A stretch of DNA of 64,000 nt from NCBI RefSeq assembly GCF_019492185.1, contig NZ_JAICCF010000001.1, positions 1,426,001 to 1,490,000 on the forward strand, read 5' to 3'. The DNA is from Chitinophaga rhizophila. Lineage in GTDB: Bacteria; Bacteroidota; Bacteroidia; Chitinophagales; Chitinophagaceae. The notes under the pieces are model-generated. The model saw only the letters and a program-made list of their open reading frames with translations, was not told where the DNA came from and made no database searches. A program made the translations under genes and the position numbers. Shown one piece after another: positions 1 to 9,823 of the stretch; positions within the stretch are counted from its first letter, which is position 1; each line of letters starts with the position of its first letter.

Positions 1-248
1 TCATGATTACAACCATCGCCATACTCTGGGATCAGCTGACTTTCAGGTACTATAAAACCTGGAAGGAAGTAGCTTTCCTCTGTACGACGCCTTTTATGGA
101 GTTTTTCCTTTATCACCCGCTGATTGTAATATTCGCCCTCCGCGGCTATTATTACTTCCTTACGGGTAAAAAGAGCGCATGGGGTAATATGCAGCGACGA
201 GGTTTCCAGACTACACAAAAGGCAGCTGCAACTGTTACTGCCAAGTAA
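1..248 (+). CDS. GT2-type membrane glycosyltransferase, C-terminal fragment
   Basis: The 5' part lies outside the window; only about 82 C-terminal residues are visible. They align without gaps to the last 76 residues of the next gene, sharing the stretches WDQ, YYKTW, YHPLIV, FALRGY, TGKK and WGNMQR. This is therefore the tail of a paralogous glycosyltransferase, consisting of the last membrane helices and a short basic cytoplasmic end. The stop lies 27 bases before the start of the next gene on the same strand, so the two probably share a transcript. The ATG at position 3 is internal, not a start. Nothing can be said about its catalytic domain. Confidence 0.85.
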   Translation, partial: MITTIAILWDQLTFRYYKTWKEVAFLCTTPFMEFFLYHPLIVIFALRGYYYFLTGKKSAWGNMQRRGFQTTQKAAATVTAK

Positions 249-275
249 TCATAATATAAAACCAAGCACGATACT

Positions 276-1772
276 GTGGATTTGTTCAGAAACTTTTACG
301 AGGGCTTTGTATTTGTATATGGCTGCACCATGCTGTTCATGTACGCGTTACTGGCCATCCTCTCACTCCGGGGCATTATCAGGTTCCAGCGTAAGAACAG
401 TTATGTAGACTACAATAAAATGCTGCAGTCTCCGCTTGCGCCCGGCATCTCTATTATAGCGCCCGCATTCAACGAAGGCGTCACTATTATCCAGAACGTG
501 CGTTCTCTCCTGACGCTGAACTATCCGCGTTTTGAAGTGATCATTGTCAATGACGGTAGTACAGACGACACGCTAACGAAACTGATCAATGAGTTTCAGT
601 TACAGGAAGTGGACTTTGCCTATAACGAGCGTATCAAATCCCAACCTGTAAAGCGACTCTTCAAGTCTGTTAATACTGCTTACGATAAACTGGTAGTGAT
701 AGATAAAGTCAATGGTAAAAGTAAGGCGGATGCCTCCAACGCGGGTATTAATGCGGCTGCCTATGATTACTTCCTGTGTACCGACGTTGATTGTATCATT
801 GAAAAAGATACGTTGTTACGCATGATCAAGCCATTTATGGATGAGGAACATAACAAGATTACGGAGGTTGGCGAGCCCTGTCCTGAATGTGGATATGTGC
901 ATGTAAAGGAAGACAGCGTACGTGTCATTGCCACCGGTGCTACCCTGCGTATTGCTAACTCCTGTGAAATTGATGAAGGTGTGATCACCCGTGTGCGCCC
1001 TCCTGAAAAATGGCTGCCTCGTTTCCAGGAGATGGAATATCTCCGTGCATATGTACTTGGTAAAATGGGATGGAGTGTGATCAACTGCGTACCCAACGTA
1101 TCCGGTGGCCTCGGACTCTTTGATAAAGAGATTGCCATTAAAGCCGGCGGCTACGACAGTAAATCTTTTGCGGAAGACATGGACATTGTAACCCGCATGT
1201 GTACCTATATGATCGATAACAAACTGAAATATGCGATCAGGTACATTCCTACTACACAGTGCTGGACGGAAGGACCTCCCAATATGAAGGTGTTCAGCCG
1301 TCAGCGTACCCGCTGGGGCCGTGGTCTGGCAGAGATCATTACTATTCACCGTAAAGTGATCTTTAATCCGCGTTACCGCAAGCTTGGTTTAGTGGTACTT
1401 CCATACAACCTCTTCTTCGAGTTCCTGGCCCCTATCATCGAATTTACCGGTATCATCTATTATATCTACCAGATCATTACCGGCAATATCAACTGGCAGA
1501 ATGCACTGATTCTATTGTTATTCGTATATCTGTATTCTGTGATGATCACTACACTGGCTGTATTATGGGATCAGATCACGTATAAATATTACAAAACCTG
1601 GAGAGAAGTGGTCGGACTTGCTTTAATGGCCTTCATAGAACCATTCATTTACCATCCATTGATCGTCTTCTTCGCGTTGCGCGGCTACTTCAATTTCATA
1701 ACGGGCAAAAAACATACCTGGGGGAATATGCAGCGCCAGGGATTCGGACAGAAGAAACCAGCAAACACTTAA
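276..1772 (+). CDS. Processive-type family 2 membrane glycosyltransferase
   Basis: A 498-residue inner-membrane glycosyltransferase. One N-terminal helix (about residues 10-35) is followed by a GT-A domain with VNDGS at 91-95, the DVD metal-binding motif at 170-172, the catalytic-base ED at 300-301 and QRTRW (the QxxRW motif) at 343-347. Several C-terminal helices follow (about 370-475). QxxRW plus flanking helices is typical of processive synthases such as PgaC, BcsA and HasA, so a polysaccharide synthase is likely; the sugar cannot be told. The start is a GTG; no ATG lies upstream in frame after the preceding stop. An unusual CPEC segment sits at about 202-205 inside the catalytic domain. 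The gene is followed after 2 bases by the TPR/barrel gene, consistent with an export operon. Confidence 0.9.
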   Translation: MDLFRNFYEGFVFVYGCTMLFMYALLAILSLRGIIRFQRKNSYVDYNKMLQSPLAPGISIIAPAFNEGVTIIQNVRSLLTLNYPRFEVIIVNDGSTDDTLTKLINEFQLQEVDFAYNERIKSQPVKRLFKSVNTAYDKLVVIDKVNGKSKADASNAGINAAAYDYFLCTDVDCIIEKDTLLRMIKPFMDEEHNKITEVGEPCPECGYVHVKEDSVRVIATGATLRIANSCEIDEGVITRVRPPEKWLPRFQEMEYLRAYVLGKMGWSVINCVPNVSGGLGLFDKEIAIKAGGYDSKSFAEDMDIVTRMCTYMIDNKLKYAIRYIPTTQCWTEGPPNMKVFSRQRTRWGRGLAEIITIHRKVIFNPRYRKLGLVVLPYNLFFEFLAPIIEFTGIIYYIYQIITGNINWQNALILLLFVYLYSVMITTLAVLWDQITYKYYKTWREVVGLALMAFIEPFIYHPLIVFFALRGYFNFITGKKHTWGNMQRQGFGQKKPANT

Positions 1773-1774
1773 TC

Positions 1775-4642
1775 ATGATGTCTCTTTTAAAATATATTCT
1801 ATCAGGCACGGTACTCTGCTTATCTCTACAGGTACAGGCGCAGCTCTTCAGCAAAGGAAAAGATGCGGATGAACTGTATAACGAGGCTGTAAAGGAAACA
1901 AAACTGCAACACTATCAGAAGGCAATACAACTGTCAAAAGAGGCGCTGCAGAAAAGGCCTGACTTCATCGATCAGCAACTGCTGCTCGGCCGGTTGTACA
2001 TGCTGACGGGTAATACCACCCTGGCCAGGAGATATGTGAAAGACGTACTTACTAAAGATCCGAAGTATAAAGATGCTTACCTCTATGCCATCAACATTGA
2101 GCTAAGCGCTAAAAGATATGAAGAGGCGGAATGTTTTGCTGACGAAGCCTTATATCAATACCCATACGATAAGGAGCTGATGCTGAAAAAACTGGGTATC
2201 CTGGATGCTTCCGAACGCTTCTTCCAGGGCGGCGCTTATGCTACCAGCCTCCTTGACAAATATGCCGGCGATACCACCGTACAACGTGCTTATACCGGAC
2301 ACTTCCTGCTGGCCGGCAATTACTACCAGCGCAGGAATAATCAACTGCTGGCGCATGAGAATTATCAGCGCGCACTGATGCTGGACCCTAACAATGAAGA
2401 AGCGCGGTCTGCCATCAACAATATGAACATCAGAAGTGGTAGCTATACAAGGGCAATTGAACAGGTGAATGAAGAACTGGCTGACAGTCCCGGTTCTTAT
2501 CAGCTTATGATGCGTAAACTCGGACTGTTACAGGATGCACATGACTATGCCGGCGCTATCAATCAGCTGCAACAGATACTGAAACGCTGGCCTACTGATG
2601 CCAAAGCAAGAAGTATGGAAACTGAACTACGTATGGAAGCCGGCGCCTGGTATGCCAATACCGACCCTTACCTGTTATACGCCGGTGTACTCGAGAAAAA
2701 CCCTGGCAACCGGGAAGCACTGGATAAAGTAATCGGTCTGAGTATATCCCGTGGCGCTTATCGCGAAGCACTGGCATGGATCAACCGCGGATTGAAAACC
2801 AGTCCTAACGATCAGCGATTGCTGTCGCTCAAACTGGATGTGCTGGAAAGCGATCGCAAATTTACAGAAGCGGCTATGCTGGCCGAAAGACTACGCTATA
2901 ACTATGCTGCCAATGCCGACCAGCGCAACAGGTACATCTATCTGAAAACTGCCAGTGGCCGAGACTACCTTGCCCAGCAGCAATATGACCTTGCACTGGC
3001 TGAATTTGATAAAGTACTGCAGACAGATGCCAAGGATACAACCGCACTTGACCTCATGGCCAATACCTACATCAGTCAGAAAGACTATGTTCATGCACTG
3101 GAAATACTGGACAAAGGCCTGCATGTATATCCGGAGAACGGTAGGTTCCTGCTGAAGAAATCCAGCGTACTTGCTGAAACCGGGCAGTATGACGAGGCGG
3201 CAGATATTGCAGCCCGACTATCCGGTCGCTACCCCGGCGATGCACGCTATAGTGCTAACCTCGTAGATCTGCGCCTCACTGCCGGCAGAAAGATGATGCA
3301 GGCAGAAGAATATGATATGGCAGCCGGTCAGTTCAGGGCCGTACTTGCTGAAGCTCCTGATAACCTGGAAGCCCTTAATTATCTTATCAACCTCGAAGCA
3401 GCTGTTGAACAACCAGATAGTGCGCTTTTCTATGCTGACAGGGCATTGCAATATCACCCTGACAACAAAGACCTGCTACTGAAAAAAGCAGGTGTACTAA
3501 CGGAAATGAAACGTTATAATGAAGCTAACGCAATTGCCTATCAACTCATGCAGCGTTATCCTTATACGGTGAAGTACAGAACCGCTTATACAGATGGCCT
3601 GCTCGCTGCCGGCAATAACTATCAGCGGAATAATGCCCCCGACAGTGCTTTGGCGGTATACCGGCAAGTACTCAGCATCAACAGAAAAGATTCACTGGCT
3701 TTGTTATACAGTATTAATCTGCTCAATGGCAGACAATCGTATGACAGCGCACTGGCTTATGCCAATCAGGGCATCCGGTACTATCCTGACAACGAAACAT
3801 TCCTGCAAAAACGTGCGGTGACACTCGAAAGTAAAAAGATGTATGCGGAAGCTACTCAGGCAGCTGACTCTGTCGTAAAACTTAATGGCAATCCCCTATA
3901 TGTGGATTATGCAGATTATCTGCGCAGCAAAACGATGAAGAACCAGTTTGGCATGTTCTTCCTGCATTCCAGCTACGACTACCAGGACACAAAATATAAC
4001 ATTGCTACGCTGGAATACCGGCACTATTTCAAACGCGGCTCTTATGCTGCCCGTATGAACTACGCAGGCAGACAGGAAGGTACCGGTCTGCAAGGCGAGG
4101 CTGAACTATATTATATCCACAATCCTAAGCTGTATTCATATGCCCTGGCGACTTACTCTAATGAAGTCGTATTCCCAAGAGCACGTCTCGGGTACTCTAT
4201 CTTCAAAACTTTCAAACATGATATTGAAGGTGAGCTGGGGGTACGTTACCTGAACGCAGACAGTTCTAACAGTATTTCAGGTGTAGCTTCCATTGCTAAA
4301 ACATGGAAAGACTTCTGGGTAAATTTCCGTGCATACTTCATCAGTGACGCACCTGAGTTTTACACTTCCTACAATCTTACTACCCGGTATTATATGAACC
4401 GGCAGCAGGATTATATCTCTTTCACCGCAGGGCTGGGTACCTCTCCAGACGACCGCAGCCGGCTGATACAATTCCCTAAACTGGCAGGGTTATTGACCCG
4501 CAGTGTAGGGGCTGGTTACCAGAAAACTTTTAAATACCGTACTACTGCAGGGATCTTCGGTACCTGGATAAACCAGAAAATCAGCAATACCGAATTTCAG
4601 AACCAGTATGATATCTATATAACCCTGCAACGTAAATTCTAA
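1775..4642 (+). CDS. TPR protein with C-terminal YaiO-type outer-membrane beta-barrel
   Basis: A 955-residue envelope protein. It has a signal peptide ending near AQLF (about residue 23), then roughly 680 residues of tetratricopeptide repeats (recurring A-x-x-Y/A-x-x-A-L and P-x-D/N spacing), then a C-terminal domain of about 235 residues. That domain has alternating aromatic and polar strands (HYFKRGSYAARMNY, EAELYYI, TLQRKF at the terminus) and matches the YaiO-like outer-membrane barrel family. A periplasmic TPR scaffold fused to an outer-membrane pore is the architecture of PgaA and BcsC. With the glycosyltransferases just upstream, export of a polysaccharide through the outer membrane is the likely role. 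That role is inferred; the TPR and barrel features are seen directly. The start lies 2 bases after the preceding stop. Confidence 0.85.
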   Translation: MMSLLKYILSGTVLCLSLQVQAQLFSKGKDADELYNEAVKETKLQHYQKAIQLSKEALQKRPDFIDQQLLLGRLYMLTGNTTLARRYVKDVLTKDPKYKDAYLYAINIELSAKRYEEAECFADEALYQYPYDKELMLKKLGILDASERFFQGGAYATSLLDKYAGDTTVQRAYTGHFLLAGNYYQRRNNQLLAHENYQRALMLDPNNEEARSAINNMNIRSGSYTRAIEQVNEELADSPGSYQLMMRKLGLLQDAHDYAGAINQLQQILKRWPTDAKARSMETELRMEAGAWYANTDPYLLYAGVLEKNPGNREALDKVIGLSISRGAYREALAWINRGLKTSPNDQRLLSLKLDVLESDRKFTEAAMLAERLRYNYAANADQRNRYIYLKTASGRDYLAQQQYDLALAEFDKVLQTDAKDTTALDLMANTYISQKDYVHALEILDKGLHVYPENGRFLLKKSSVLAETGQYDEAADIAARLSGRYPGDARYSANLVDLRLTAGRKMMQAEEYDMAAGQFRAVLAEAPDNLEALNYLINLEAAVEQPDSALFYADRALQYHPDNKDLLLKKAGVLTEMKRYNEANAIAYQLMQRYPYTVKYRTAYTDGLLAAGNNYQRNNAPDSALAVYRQVLSINRKDSLALLYSINLLNGRQSYDSALAYANQGIRYYPDNETFLQKRAVTLESKKMYAEATQAADSVVKLNGNPLYVDYADYLRSKTMKNQFGMFFLHSSYDYQDTKYNIATLEYRHYFKRGSYAARMNYAGRQEGTGLQGEAELYYIHNPKLYSYALATYSNEVVFPRARLGYSIFKTFKHDIEGELGVRYLNADSSNSISGVASIAKTWKDFWVNFRAYFISDAPEFYTSYNLTTRYYMNRQQDYISFTAGLGTSPDDRSRLIQFPKLAGLLTRSVGAGYQKTFKYRTTAGIFGTWINQKISNTEFQNQYDIYITLQRKF

Positions 4643-4653
4643 TCACTTTATTC

Positions 4654-6912
4654 ATGTTCAGGATGATGCATGGCTTACTGCTTATAATGACCTTACTGAC
4701 ATATAATAGTTGTCAGCCGACCAGCGGGAATATTAACCTTGCTACGAATGGTTCTTCCAGTTATGTCATCGTCCTGCCGGATGAAGCCACAAAGAATGAA
4801 ACAAAAGCAGCAAAGCTGTTGCAGGAATATATGCAACGTATCTGCGGAGCCTCTCTGCAGATCATTCCGGAGAAAACATATCAGGAACAACCTTCTATCT
4901 TTATTGGTAATACTGAACATACCAATGCGGTGGCAGCAGCGCCTCTAAAAGGAGAAGCCTTTTTTATTGCATCTGATAAAAGAGATGTATATATCAAAGG
5001 TGGAAGCGGCAAAGGTGTGATATATGGTGTATATACTTTACTGGAAGATTATTTCGGTTGCCGCAAATATGCAGACATTCCTGTCAGCGTACCGGTATCG
5101 AAAAGTCTGCAGTTACCGCAACAGCTAATGGATAAACAGGAGCCTGCTTTCCTTTACCGGGAAACCTACTACCCTGCTGCTTTCGATAATGAATACCTGG
5201 AATGGCACAAACTACATCGTTTTGAAGATCTGTGGGGAGTATGGGGACATTCCTTTTTTAAAATACTGCCACCAAAAACGTACTTTAGTACCCATCCCGA
5301 ATACTATGCGCTGGTAAATGGTCAACGGCAGCCCAGCCAGCTTTGTCTGAGTAGTCAGGCCACATTTAAAGCGGTCACTGACTATCTGCGTACTGCTATT
5401 TCCGACAATCCTGATGCTTTATACTGGTCTGTTGCGCCGGAAGATGGTGGTGGATTCTGTACCTGTGACGAGTGTAGTAAAGTAACGAAAGAAGAAGGTG
5501 GTGTACAAGGACCGTTGATCCGGTTTATCAATCGTGTGGCTGCCACCTTTCCTGACCAGCAGTTTACTACGCTGGCGTATCAGTACACCGCACATCCACC
5601 ACTGAAAACGAAGCCCGCGAAGAACGTCTGGATTATGCTCAGCAGCATCGATGCTTATCGTCATGAGCCACTGGCCACTATCGCTTCTGCTGCTGCATTT
5701 AGAAAAGACCTGGAAGGCTGGGGCGCTATTACGGACAATCTTTTTCTGTGGGATTATACCACACAGTTCACCAATTACCTGGCCCCGTTTCCTGATTACG
5801 ATAACCTGCAACCCAATCTGCAATACCTGAAAGATCATAAAGTAAAGGGCGTTTTCTCGCAGGGTAGCGGCGATACCTATAGCGACATGGCAGCATACAA
5901 CAGCTACCTGCAAGCCAAACTGCTATGGAATCCTGCATTGACCACCGCAGAGATCACCGATGAATTTATGAATGGATATTATGGTAAGGCAGGTCCGTTT
6001 GTTAAGCAATATCTGCAGGCACTGACTACGACCCTGCATACTACAAAGACGTTACTGGACATCTACGGTAATCCTGTTAATAACTATAACAACTACCTCT
6101 CCCCTGAAGCTATTGATCAGTATTCTTCCCTGCTCGACAAAGCTGAAAAAGCTGTGGAAGGCAACAATACACTGCTGACAAGAATATATAATGCACGGCT
6201 GCCTCTGGAATATACTGTATTACAACAGTCACGCTTTTTTGGTACTGAAAAATTCGGATACCTGGTGCCTGAAGGGAATGAATATGTAGTCAATCCCCGG
6301 TGGCCTGAACGTGTCAAAAAATTCACTGCACAGTCCAAAGCGGCAGGCGTAAAGGAACTCTCTGAAGGGGGCGGTAATGCAGACGCCTATCAGCGGGAAT
6401 GGGAAACGATCTTTGCCCGTAAATGGATCAGCAGTCTGGCCTTCAGGGCAAAAGTCGCTTTGCTTCATCCCTGGGCAGAGGACTATCCGGCTAAAAAAGA
6501 ACAAACCCTTACAGATGGTCTGCAGGGCGATAAGGATTTCAGTATCAACTGGCTGTTCATCTATGGAAAAGACCTGGTAGCAACAATTGATATGGGCACT
6601 GCACACACCGTAAAAGAGGTGCAAATGAATTTCCTGCAGGATGCCCGTCATTATATCTTTAATCCGACTGATATTATTATAGAGATTTCTAATGATGGCA
6701 ATACCTTCTCTCCCGCCGGTAAACAACAGACTACGCCGGTAGCGGCAGAGGAATATGATGCCCGGATCAATAACTTCCGCTTTTCCCTACCCGCATTACA
6801 GGCCCGGTACGTCAGGGTAACAGGCCGTTGCCTTCAGACAATTCCCGCCTGGCGGGATGCTGCTCCAGGCAAAAAAGCTGCCATCTGCTGTGACGAAATA
6901 TACGTCAGATAG
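4654..6912 (+). CDS. DUF4838 putative glycoside hydrolase lipoprotein
   Basis: A 752-residue exported protein with a short hydrophobic leader ending in YNSC (Cys20), a relaxed lipobox typical of Bacteroidota. Residues about 35-140 resemble the N-terminal domain of alpha-glucuronidases and hexosaminidases. Residues about 180-440 resemble DUF4838, including the APEDGG...CTCDEC segment characteristic of that family. The last 110 residues (from about 640) look like a discoidin-type carbohydrate-binding module. DUF4838 is thought to be a TIM-barrel glycosidase family, but its substrate is not established. The gene starts 11 bases after the TPR/barrel gene, so it is probably co-transcribed. It could trim or process the exported polysaccharide, as BcsZ, PgaB or AlgL do in other systems; this is inference. 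Confidence 0.8.
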   Translation: MFRMMHGLLLIMTLLTYNSCQPTSGNINLATNGSSSYVIVLPDEATKNETKAAKLLQEYMQRICGASLQIIPEKTYQEQPSIFIGNTEHTNAVAAAPLKGEAFFIASDKRDVYIKGGSGKGVIYGVYTLLEDYFGCRKYADIPVSVPVSKSLQLPQQLMDKQEPAFLYRETYYPAAFDNEYLEWHKLHRFEDLWGVWGHSFFKILPPKTYFSTHPEYYALVNGQRQPSQLCLSSQATFKAVTDYLRTAISDNPDALYWSVAPEDGGGFCTCDECSKVTKEEGGVQGPLIRFINRVAATFPDQQFTTLAYQYTAHPPLKTKPAKNVWIMLSSIDAYRHEPLATIASAAAFRKDLEGWGAITDNLFLWDYTTQFTNYLAPFPDYDNLQPNLQYLKDHKVKGVFSQGSGDTYSDMAAYNSYLQAKLLWNPALTTAEITDEFMNGYYGKAGPFVKQYLQALTTTLHTTKTLLDIYGNPVNNYNNYLSPEAIDQYSSLLDKAEKAVEGNNTLLTRIYNARLPLEYTVLQQSRFFGTEKFGYLVPEGNEYVVNPRWPERVKKFTAQSKAAGVKELSEGGGNADAYQREWETIFARKWISSLAFRAKVALLHPWAEDYPAKKEQTLTDGLQGDKDFSINWLFIYGKDLVATIDMGTAHTVKEVQMNFLQDARHYIFNPTDIIIEISNDGNTFSPAGKQQTTPVAAEEYDARINNFRFSLPALQARYVRVTGRCLQTIPAWRDAAPGKKAAICCDEIYVR

Positions 6913-7247
6913 CGGCTGTCCACCCTCTTCCAAACAGGCTATTCAAAAGATTTCCAATGAAAATTTCCATTGTTGCATTCCTATTTATATATTTGTCTAC
7001 AATTTTAATAGACTATTAACATAACCCACCATATATGTTAATAGATATCAACCCAATAAATCCTGTGCGCCCGCCGCATAGGGACACCTGTATGTTGAAC
7101 TATTGACATGAGCCACCAGCATGTCAGATAAGCAGACAGCCAGCATTTAATATAGCCTGTAGCATACAATCTTTTGTGTGTTTAGCCACTGGCATGTCTT
7201 TACCTGAAAACGTATCTGAACACTTATCACCAAATATGTATTTATCT
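6913..7247. other. Intergenic region, no gene seen
   Basis: About 335 bases between the DUF4838 gene and the TonB-dependent receptor, AT-rich in its middle part. No convincing terminator hairpin or known riboswitch was recognised. The only promoter-like signal is TATATTTG at 6988-6995, and it lacks a good TTTG partner at -33. Confidence 0.5.
6988..6995 (+). promoter_or_regulatory. Possible -7 element for the TonB-dependent receptor
   Basis: TATATTTG fits the Bacteroidota -7 consensus TAnnTTTG. No TTTG lies 18-21 bases upstream, only a weak ATTG with a short spacer. It would give a leader of about 245 bases before the ATG at 7248. Confidence 0.3.
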
Positions 7248-9803
7248 ATGCGCAAATCATTACTCTTCCTTATGCCAATGCTGTTACTGGCTGCTACTGC
7301 ATTCCCGCAGGATGCGGTTGTAGGTACTATCAGAAATGGCGAGGGGACAGCCGTTGTGGGGGCAACTGTAGTCATCAAAGGAACTAACGTACACGCTATT
7401 GCAGACACCAGCGGGCGATTCAGCATTCCCGCAAAAAAAGCATATCCATTCATCTTACTTATCAGCTCATTGGGTTATAAGCTGGAAGAAGTAAAGGTTA
7501 CAGCCCTTCCTCCTGCTCCATTGACTATCACCCTGACCAGTGATGCCAGCTTATCTGAGGTGGTCATCTCTTCCCGCCGCCGTATTGAAACTGCACAGGA
7601 AGTACCCATTCCTATTTCGGTAGTAAGCGGTGCGCTGGTAGCTGATGCCGGCGCTTTCAACGTTAACCGGCTGAAAGAAATTATACCTACTGTACAGTTA
7701 TATTCATCCAATCCGCGGAATACCACACTGAATGTACGTGGTCTGGGCTCTACCTTCGGACTGACCAATGACGGTATTGATCCTGGTGTGGGTTTCTATG
7801 TGGATGGCGTGTATTATGCACGTCCGGCGGCTACTACGCTCGACTTCGTAGATATTGAGCAGATAGAGGTATTACGCGGGCCACAGGGTACGCTCTTTGG
7901 TAAAAACACTACCGCAGGTGCATTCAATATTACCACCCGCTCGGCCAGTTTTACACCGGAAGCCAACTTTGAAGTAAGTTATGGCAACTATGGATATATC
8001 CAGGCTAAAGCAGCTGTATCCGGACCACTCAGTAAAAAGTTTGCAGCCCGTGTCTCCTTCTCGGGTACTCAACGCGATGGTACGCTGTATAATGTAGTGA
8101 CAGAGAAACATATTAATGACCTGAATAACCTGGGCTTACGCGGACAACTGGTGTATACTCCTTCTGATAAAGTAAAGATTACGCTGACGGGCGATAATTC
8201 CAAGCAACATCCTGAAGGATATGCGCAGGTGATAGCGGGTGTAGCACCTACCCTGAGACCTGCTTACAGACAATTCAGACAGATCATTGCTGATCTGAAC
8301 TATAAGCTGCCGAGTGAAAATCCTTTTGACCGGCTGGTAGATCATAATACCCCATGGCGCTCAGGTAATGAACTGGGAGGCGTGTCTCTGAACGTTGACG
8401 CCAAAATCGGTAACGGTACCCTCACATCCACTACTGCATGGCGGTATTGGAACTGGGACCCGTCTAATGACAGGGACTTTACCGGACTGGCAGTGCTGCA
8501 ACTGTCGCAGGCTACCTCTAAACATAAACAATGGACACAGGAAGTACGGTATGCCGGTAACCTGACATCCCGGTTGAGTGGTGTTGTAGGAGTATTTGGC
8601 ATCTGGCAGGACCTGAAAACAGATCCTGCACACATCGAGGAATCCGGTAATGCACAATGGCGTTTCTCCCAGAGTTCCAACAGTGAGTTGTGGGCTACTC
8701 CCGGACTATTTGATGGCTATGGTATTAAAACTACTTCCAGGTTGAAAACATTCGGCGGTGCAGTATTCGGACAACTGGACTGGGCTATCACCGATCAGTT
8801 GCATGTATTACCAGGGTTACGGTATAATTATGATAAGAAGCAGGTGGACTATGACCGACAGACGTATGGTGGTCTGCAGACAGACGATCCGGCGCTGATT
8901 GCCCTGAAAAATATTGTGTATACCAACCAGACCTTCAATGCAGATGTAGATGAAAGTAATGTTTCCGGTCAGGTGACCGTTTCTTACAAACCTACCAAAG
9001 GTGTGAATACGTTTGCCACCTATTCTACCAGTTATAAACCGATTGGTGTGAACCTGGGCGGTTTGCCCACATCTGGCGGCAAGGCAATGACGGAACTGGC
9101 CAGGATTAAGCCTGAATCAGTAAAGCACTTTGAGATAGGCGTGAAAACATCTCCGGCAAAGAATGCTACAGTGAACCTGGTATATCATCATACTGATATT
9201 AAGGATTATCAAACGCAGGTGCAGACAGCAGAAGTGGGCGTAAACCGTGGTTACCTGGCTAATGCAGAAAAGGTACGCGTGCAGGGCGTGGAACTGGATG
9301 CAAGCCTGAAGATCCGTAGCGCACTGTCTCTATATGGCGCACTGGCATATACCGATGGTAAATATGTATCTTTTAAAAACGCACCCGTACCATTAGAGGA
9401 AACAGGTGGTCCGTCAGCCTTTAAAGACATTTCCGGTGGCGCGCTGCCGGGCATCTCTAAATGGGCAGGTTCTATTGGCGGAGAGGTGGTATCCAACCCG
9501 GGTATCATACTTGGACAGAATGCCCGCTTCTTTGCAGGAGCAGATGCCTATTTCCGGTCTTCTTTCTCATCCAGCCCATCTCCTTCCAAATACCTGAACA
9601 TTGACGGGTATACCCTGTTCAATGCCCGTGTCGGCTTCCGTACACTGAATGGACTGACAGTATTTGTATGGGGGCGTAACCTGTTGAACAAAGATTATTT
9701 TGAGCAGCTGCTGCCTGCCGCAGGTAATGCAGGACATTATGCAGCAGTACTGGGCGACCCGCGGACATACGGTGTGACTATCCGCTATTCATATCATCAA
9801 TAA
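7248..9803 (+). CDS. TonB-dependent receptor with carboxypeptidase-like N-domain
   Basis: An 851-residue outer-membrane active transporter. A signal peptide (MRKSLLFLMPMLLLAATAFPQ) is followed by a carboxypeptidase-regulatory-like domain (about 25-105), a plug domain (about 110-235) containing LRGPQGTLFGKNTTAGAFNI, and a C-terminal 22-strand type barrel. An upstream in-frame ATG at 7176 would add 24 polar residues before the signal peptide, so the ATG at 7248 is preferred. It lacks the SusC-specific features and has no SusD partner; the plug wording is closer to siderophore or small-molecule receptors than to glycan transporters. It is monocistronic: its 3' side is closed by two tandem hairpins and a convergent gene. 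The ligand is unknown. Confidence 0.9.
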   Translation: MRKSLLFLMPMLLLAATAFPQDAVVGTIRNGEGTAVVGATVVIKGTNVHAIADTSGRFSIPAKKAYPFILLISSLGYKLEEVKVTALPPAPLTITLTSDASLSEVVISSRRRIETAQEVPIPISVVSGALVADAGAFNVNRLKEIIPTVQLYSSNPRNTTLNVRGLGSTFGLTNDGIDPGVGFYVDGVYYARPAATTLDFVDIEQIEVLRGPQGTLFGKNTTAGAFNITTRSASFTPEANFEVSYGNYGYIQAKAAVSGPLSKKFAARVSFSGTQRDGTLYNVVTEKHINDLNNLGLRGQLVYTPSDKVKITLTGDNSKQHPEGYAQVIAGVAPTLRPAYRQFRQIIADLNYKLPSENPFDRLVDHNTPWRSGNELGGVSLNVDAKIGNGTLTSTTAWRYWNWDPSNDRDFTGLAVLQLSQATSKHKQWTQEVRYAGNLTSRLSGVVGVFGIWQDLKTDPAHIEESGNAQWRFSQSSNSELWATPGLFDGYGIKTTSRLKTFGGAVFGQLDWAITDQLHVLPGLRYNYDKKQVDYDRQTYGGLQTDDPALIALKNIVYTNQTFNADVDESNVSGQVTVSYKPTKGVNTFATYSTSYKPIGVNLGGLPTSGGKAMTELARIKPESVKHFEIGVKTSPAKNATVNLVYHHTDIKDYQTQVQTAEVGVNRGYLANAEKVRVQGVELDASLKIRSALSLYGALAYTDGKYVSFKNAPVPLEETGGPSAFKDISGGALPGISKWAGSIGGEVVSNPGIILGQNARFFAGADAYFRSSFSSSPSPSKYLNIDGYTLFNARVGFRTLNGLTVFVWGRNLLNKDYFEQLLPAAGNAGHYAAVLGDPRTYGVTIRYSYHQ

Positions 9804-9823
9804 TAACCCCTTATATCAGACAC

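Noticed and set aside
767-1349. Long - strand frames opposite the glycosyltransferase gene
   Set aside because: They lie entirely inside a gene with complete GT2 motifs, and the translated products show no domain or signal.
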